Shown here piece after piece: positions 58,591 to 64,000 of a stretch of 64,000 nt of DNA; within the stretch, counting starts at the first letter, position 1; every line of letters begins with the position of its first letter. Origin of the DNA: Ashinkailepas kermadecensis (lineage: Eukaryota; Arthropoda; Thecostraca; Neolepadidae); assembly GCA_034440615.1 (NCBI GenBank), contig JAOTOM010005054.1, positions 151,501-215,500 on the forward strand. The letters run 5' to 3'. The position numbers and the translations under genes are program-made. The notes under the pieces are model-generated. The model was not told where the DNA came from. It searched no databases and saw nothing but the letters and a program-made list of their open reading frames with translations.

Positions 58591-58829
58591 TACATGCAAT
58601 CATGCAGTCCTGGTGGACTAGAATGTGTGACAAGATGGCGTTTCTCTTCTTGTTCAATTTGCATAATACTTGTTTTCAGGTATGCGTGAAAAGAAAGGGA
58701 AGAAGAAAAAGAACGACCACTGGAAAATGTTTGGTTCTTGTGACTTCACAAAACCTTCCCATGCATCTTCCCATTCCACAGCCATACACCAAAGAAGTTA
58801 ATCAACATAATTAATGTGCGATAACGGCT

Positions 58830-59787
58830 TGCGGCGCATTGTATGGCGACAGCTCTGTATGGCGACAGCTCTGTCGGCGCATTGCATGGTGACAGCTCTG
58901 TATGGCGACAGCTCTGTATGGCGACAGCTCTGTATTGGGACAGCTCTGTCGGCGCATTGCATGGCGACAGCTCTGTATGGCGACAGCTCTGCCGGCGCAT
59001 TGCATGGTGACAGCTCTGTATGGCGACAGCTCTGTATGGCGACAGCTCTGTATGGCGACAGCTCTGTATTGGGACAGCTCTGTCGGCGCATTGTATGGCG
59101 ACAGCTCTGTATGGCGACAGCTCTGTCGGCGCATTGCATGGTGACAGCTCTGTATGGCGACAGCTCTGTATGGCGACAGCTCTGTATTGGGACAGCTCTG
59201 TCGGCGCATTGTATGGCGGCAGTTCTGTCGGCGCATTGTATGGCGACAGTTCTGTATGGCGACAGCTCTGTATGGCGACAGCTCTGTATGGCGACAGCTC
59301 TGTCGGCGCATTGTATAGCGACAGTTCTGTATGGCGACAGCTCTGTATGGCGACAGCTCTGTATGGCGACAGCTCTGTCGGCGCATTGTATGGCGACAGC
59401 TCTGTATGGCGACAGTTCTGTATGGCGACAGCTCTGTATGGCGAAAGCTCTGTTGGCGCATTGCATGGCGACAGCTCTGTATGGTGACAGCTCTGTATGG
59501 CGACAGCTCTGTCGGCGCATTGCATGGCGACAGCTCTGTATGGCGACAGCTCTGTATGGCGACAGCTCTGTATGGCGACAGCTCTGTATGGCGACAGCTC
59601 TGTATGGCGACAGCTCTGTATGGCGAAAGCTCTGTATGGCGACAGCTCTGTCGGCGCATTGTATGGCGACAGTTTTGTATGGCGACAGCTCTGTATGGCG
59701 ACAGCTCTGTCGGCGACATTGTATGGCGACAGCTCTGTATGGCGACAGTTCTGTATGGCGACAGTTCTGTATGGCGACAGTTATGTC
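58830..59787. repeat. 16-bp minisatellite with an 11-bp alternating spacer, ~55 units
   Basis: The basic unit is TATGGCGACAGCTCTG. At intervals of two to six units CGGCGCATTG replaces or precedes TATGG, producing higher-order repeats. TTCTG and TATTGGG variants mark subtypes. Confidence 0.97.
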
Positions 59788-61500
59788 GCTGAGGAAAAAC
59801 ACGGTGACGAAGTTAGCTTTGTAGCGATGTGCGTGGGCGTGGGCGTCAGATATGTTTGAATGTCTCCGCAAAGCTTGAAGTCTGTTATCGCTTTCCGGAA
59901 GTTACCGTACTTCGCATAGACTTGGGGAGCCGGAAATAAAACTGGGAATCGCGCTGCAAGTTGATGTCTGTGTAGTAAGCTTTACCTACGTTTTTCGTTG
60001 TACAGCATTGCTATTTGTTGCATATACTGATGGAAGAGCATGTTTTCCCCTCTGTACCCCCTTGACCTTGGCTGTTTTCCATTGGCAATGGGGGTTACCT
60101 GCCTGCAAAACACCAGTGTTCTCATTGATGATGTCATTGCTCCGTGACCTGTCATAACCAATAAAAACATTTTGTTTTTAATCAGAAAACGAATCCCCGG
60201 AGGGTTTAGTTCCTTTTCCTGGATCATTTCGCTTTTCTTAAAATGAAACTTCAACATAAGGGCATGCAAATTAATTGACCTAGCTCAGGTCAAAGGGGAC
60301 CACCTCCAAGTATATTCGATGATTGATAAGTCATACACATGAAGAAATATTGAAATGAAGCTTCCTCCCTGTGTCCAATAGGGCAGTGTCTCCAAAAGTA
60401 GATCTCACAATTTTGTTTGAAGGCAGGTCAGTGACCTGAGATAACGGCCAATGGTGGCCCATTTTTGGCTAATTTTCCTATTTTGCAATATACATGCTCT
60501 TCTAACACTATTTATCTAACAAGCTCTTCTAACAAGCATCAGGAGAAGTTCCTGCTCAAATTTGGTTGAACTTAGTCAAGTGGCCTGAGGTCAGATCACG
60601 ATAAAATACGCGATGTGGGCGAAGCGTACTTAGACATGTCTGTTTTATGCTTTGTTTCGAGTTCTCATGACCTAAATAGTGTCAAAGTTGCATTGTAGGA
60701 CCTGAACTACCCTAACAGGCCAACATAAAATATTTTTTAACCATCTATGTTTTATGTAAAACGGACCTTTTGGATTACAAAATTATTCCAACTTAAAAAT
60801 TTGACCATTTTCGGGTCCCATTCATCGATTGATTCCCAGTGGTAGATACACCGTTCGTTTTCATGCCACGCATAGTTTGGAAGTTAGACAATGGGAACTA
60901 TGATATTACTCGAAATCTTTTGTAGATATATACTTGGTACTAAATAACAATACCCCACAAACGAGAACCGGTTCCGCCTGTATGTTTCTTGTGCAATGTG
61001 CATACCTACATGAAGTCGGCAGGTAGGTATGAAAGGGAGGACGCAAGCCGATGTGAACATAGGCAACGAATGACGCTGAGCAGCGTTCAATGTAAAACAA
61101 ATAAATTATAATAAATTAATTAAAAAAGGCGCTTAAGAGGAACAATTTTTGTCGATGTCCGGTGATGGTACTGCTGAGTGTATGGTGCGAAACATTCAGA
61201 TTCACCTACGCACCGGGAGGAGCATAAACACCTGGAGACAAGCACATACACAACGTACGTACGTCGTACAGGAACCATCGGCAGCTACACATGGCCAATC
61301 AACACGCTCCGTCCCCTGCACTGTCGCTTCCTTCAAGTGTCCATCTGCTCAGCAATGTCCCTGCTCGAACGCTCACACGCTGAAGCAAGGACACGACGTT
61401 CACACACGTCAAGAAAACCACAGGTTTACCAAGCACCCACCACCGGGCAAAAAGTAATGTTATTGCCTGTGCCTTTTATCCTAGCAATGCCCGCCTGATA
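59788..61500. other. Unassigned AT-rich DNA
   Basis: No gene is recognised in 1.7 kb. AGGTCAAAGG and CAGGTCAGTGACCTGAG (60424-60440) are isolated nuclear-receptor-like half-sites, too common to interpret. Confidence 0.35.
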
Positions 61501-62100
61501 TGTCGCATGCTCTGATGCCTATCCGGCCTTGATGCCTATCATACCCTGACGCATATCATGATCTGATGCCTATCATACCTTGATGCACATCATGGCATGA
61601 TGCCTATCATGACATGGTGTCTATCATGACACGATGTCTATCATGCCATGATACCTATCATGTCTGTTGCATGCCATGCCTCGATATCCATCATGCCTTG
61701 ATGCCTATCGTGCACTGACGCCTATCATATCATGAATAATATTATGCTCTGGTGCACATCATGCTCTGATGCTTACCATGCCCTGGTGCCTACCACGTCC
61801 TGGTGCCTACCATGCCCTGATGCCTACCATACCCCGATGCATATCATGCCGTGTTGCATATCATACATTGGTGCCTATCATGCCCCGACTCCTATCATTT
61901 GCTGATGCCCATCATGCCTTCATGCACATCATACCTTGATGTATATCATGACATGGCGCCTATCATGTTCTGATGCCTATAATTATCTGATGCCTAGCAT
62001 GTCTTGATGCATACCATGATCCGATGCATATCATGCCCTGCTGCCTATCATGCCCGGATGCATATCATGCCCTGATGCCTACCATGCTCTGATGCATACC
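61501..62100. repeat. 17-bp degenerate minisatellite, ~35 copies
   Basis: The unit is CTGATGCCTATCATGCC with a high level of substitution (CATGATGTC, TTGATGCACATC, CCTGGTGCCTACC). Local subfamilies with ACCATGCC and GCATATC occur. Confidence 0.94.
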
Positions 62101-62561
62101 ATCGATCTATTCCGTCCTCATTCTAGAAGTAAGTGAAACTCGTTTCCAAAACAACTGATTTGCTTCCAGAAACTGCACTACTGGAAAGGTATTGAAAATG
62201 GCTGCATAACTGGGCGGCGGCTATCGCCAGATATATGGATTACGAGCTCACTTCACGTGGCCGCATTATGTTCAAATTATTCATGGGGACGTCTAGAAGA
62301 AACCTCTCAGCAAAACACATATTAACAGTGGCTGTCGCACATGACTCTTACGACCACGACAATCAGTATGACAGGCTAATGGAAAGATAATTGGAGGTAT
62401 CAAACGCACAATTAGTCTGAATAGATTTCCGGTAATTGAGATTGACACTTCGAACGACATAGAATATTGTCCCACCCGAGAAACATTATATCCTGATATC
62501 AAAACCAGGCTTAGGATGACATACATTGGACGTTTCAACATCAAGGTAGCGTCGTATTCGC
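62101..62561. other. Unassigned DNA
   Basis: Nothing recognised between two arrays. Confidence 0.35.
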
Positions 62562-63962
62562 CCGCACAATATGCAGGATATATCCATGTTGGATCGCGCA
62601 CAATATGCAGGACATATCCATGTTGGATCGCGCACAATATGCAGGACATATCCATGTCGGATCGCGTACAATATGCAGGACATATCCATGTTGTATCGCG
62701 CACAATATGCAGGCATATCCATGTTGGAACGGGCACAATATGCAGGACAAATCCATGTTGGATCGCGCACAATATGCAGGACATATCCATGTCGGGTCGC
62801 TCACAATATGCAGGACATATCCATGTTGGGTCGCGCACAATATGCAGGACAAATCCATGTTGGATCGCGCACAATATGCAGGACATATCCATGTCGGATC
62901 GCGCACAATATGCAGGATATTTCCATGTCGGATCGCACACAATATGCAGGATATATCCATGTCGGATCGCTCACAATATGCAGGACATATCCATGTTGTA
63001 TCGCGCATGATATGGAGGACATATCCATGTTTGATCGCGCACAATATGCAGGACATATCCATGTTTGATCGCGCACAATATGCAGGACATATCCATGTTG
63101 GATCGCGCACAATATGCAGGATATATCCATGTCGGATCGCGCACAATATGCAGGACATATCCATGTATGATCACGCACACTATGCAGGACATATCCACGT
63201 TGGATCGCTAACAATATGCAGGACATACCCATGTTGGATCGCGCACAATACGCAGGACATATCTATGTCGGATCGCTCACAATATGCAGGACATATCCAT
63301 GTTGGATCGCGGATAATATGCAGGACATATCCATGTTGGATCGCGCATAATATGCAGGACATATCCATGTTGGATCGCGCACAATATGCAGGACATATCC
63401 ATGTTGGATCGCGCAGAATATGCAGGACATATTCATGTTGGATCGCGCACAGTATGCAGGACATATCCATGTTGGATCGCGCACAATATGCAGGACATAT
63501 CCATGTTGGATCGCCACAATATGCAGGACCTATCCACGTTGGATCGCGCACAATATGCAGGACATATCCATGTTGGATCGCGCACAATATGCAGGACATA
63601 TCCATGTTGGATCGCGCACAATATGCAGGACATATCCATGTTGGATCGCGCACAATATGCAGGACATATCCATGTTGGATCGCGCACAATATGCCGGACA
63701 TATCCATGTTGGACCGCGCATAATATGCAGGACATATCCATGTCGGACCGCGCACAATATACAGGACATATCCATGTCGGATCGCGCACAATATGCCGGA
63801 CATATCCATGTTGGACCGCGCATAATATGCAGGACATATCCATGTCGGATCGCGCACAATATGCAGGACATATCCATGTTGGATCGCGCACAATATGCAG
63901 GACATGTCCATGTCGGATCGCGCACAATATGCAGGACATATCCATGTCGGATCGCGCACAAT
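62562..63962. repeat. 34-bp minisatellite, ~41 copies
   Basis: The unit contains GATCGCGCACAATATGCAGG then ACATATCCATGTTG (or GTCG). TTGG/TCGG and CGCGCAC/CGCTCAC variants cluster in the left half; the right half is more uniform. Ends 37 bp before the window edge. Confidence 0.98.
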
Positions 63963-64000
63963 CAAACTGTTTAGCAGCATTTTCTTGAATAACAGCTGCT

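Noticed and set aside
60424..60440. Nuclear receptor response element
   Set aside because: One isolated AGGTCA-type palindrome in 64 kb has no statistical weight.

Overview
The window looks like a non-genic, repeat-dominated stretch of an animal nuclear genome, most likely a marine invertebrate. That is inferred from the mixture of mobile elements: a CR1-like non-LTR element with an SGNH-type ORF1, a GIY-YIG Penelope-like element (PLE), a Ty3/Gypsy remnant, a piggyBac-like transposase, and long-terminal-inverted-repeat DNA elements. I recognise no host gene, tRNA or rRNA gene. There are no operons or prokaryotic features. Nearly all long open frames are tandem arrays read as protein.

Two kinds of sequence fill the window. 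First, about 35 separate tandem arrays with units from 2 to 90 bp cover roughly 23 kb, over a third of the window. The largest are a 31-bp array (7064-9810), a 16-bp array (21990-23930), a 13-bp array (45434-46828), a 30-bp array (51055-52826), a 17-bp array (57224-58590) and a 34-bp array (62562-63962). Second, decayed transposable elements lie between and inside the arrays.

Region by region: 1-2917 is a broken CR1-like LINE. It is interrupted at a TTAA site by a non-autonomous TTAA element (2918-about 3268), which itself runs into an internally deleted Ty3/Gypsy copy (about 3270-5853). 6492-10388 is tandem DNA. 11625-14415 is a 2.8-kb DNA transposon with ~390-bp inverted terminal repeats and a broken RNase H-like transposase. 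16619-18435 (minus) is a LINE reverse transcriptase containing a 36-bp array. 18455-30510 is mostly arrays. 30975-31290 and 37500-37930 are LINE reverse-transcriptase scraps. 39739-42032 is a piggyBac-like transposase gene broken by three tandem arrays. 43628-47510 is a 3.9-kb segment bounded by inverted PLE 3' ends with (TA)n tails. 47577-49760 (minus) is the PLE, cleanly split by a complete 957-bp TTAA-flanked element. 50083-63962 is again a run of arrays.

The main observation is that several arrays are built from, and sit inside, transposon coding sequence: the Gypsy protease/RT linker, a LINE reverse transcriptase, and three places in the piggyBac transposase. This suggests that new minisatellites are repeatedly seeded from mobile-element ORFs here. 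Other points of interest are a ~59-copy array whose unit carries a tRNA-like Pol III B-box, arrays whose units carry CRE, CCAAT and E-box motifs, and two related TTAA elements each inserted in a reverse-transcriptase gene. All assignments come from reading the sequence and from knowledge of the families; no database search was possible.
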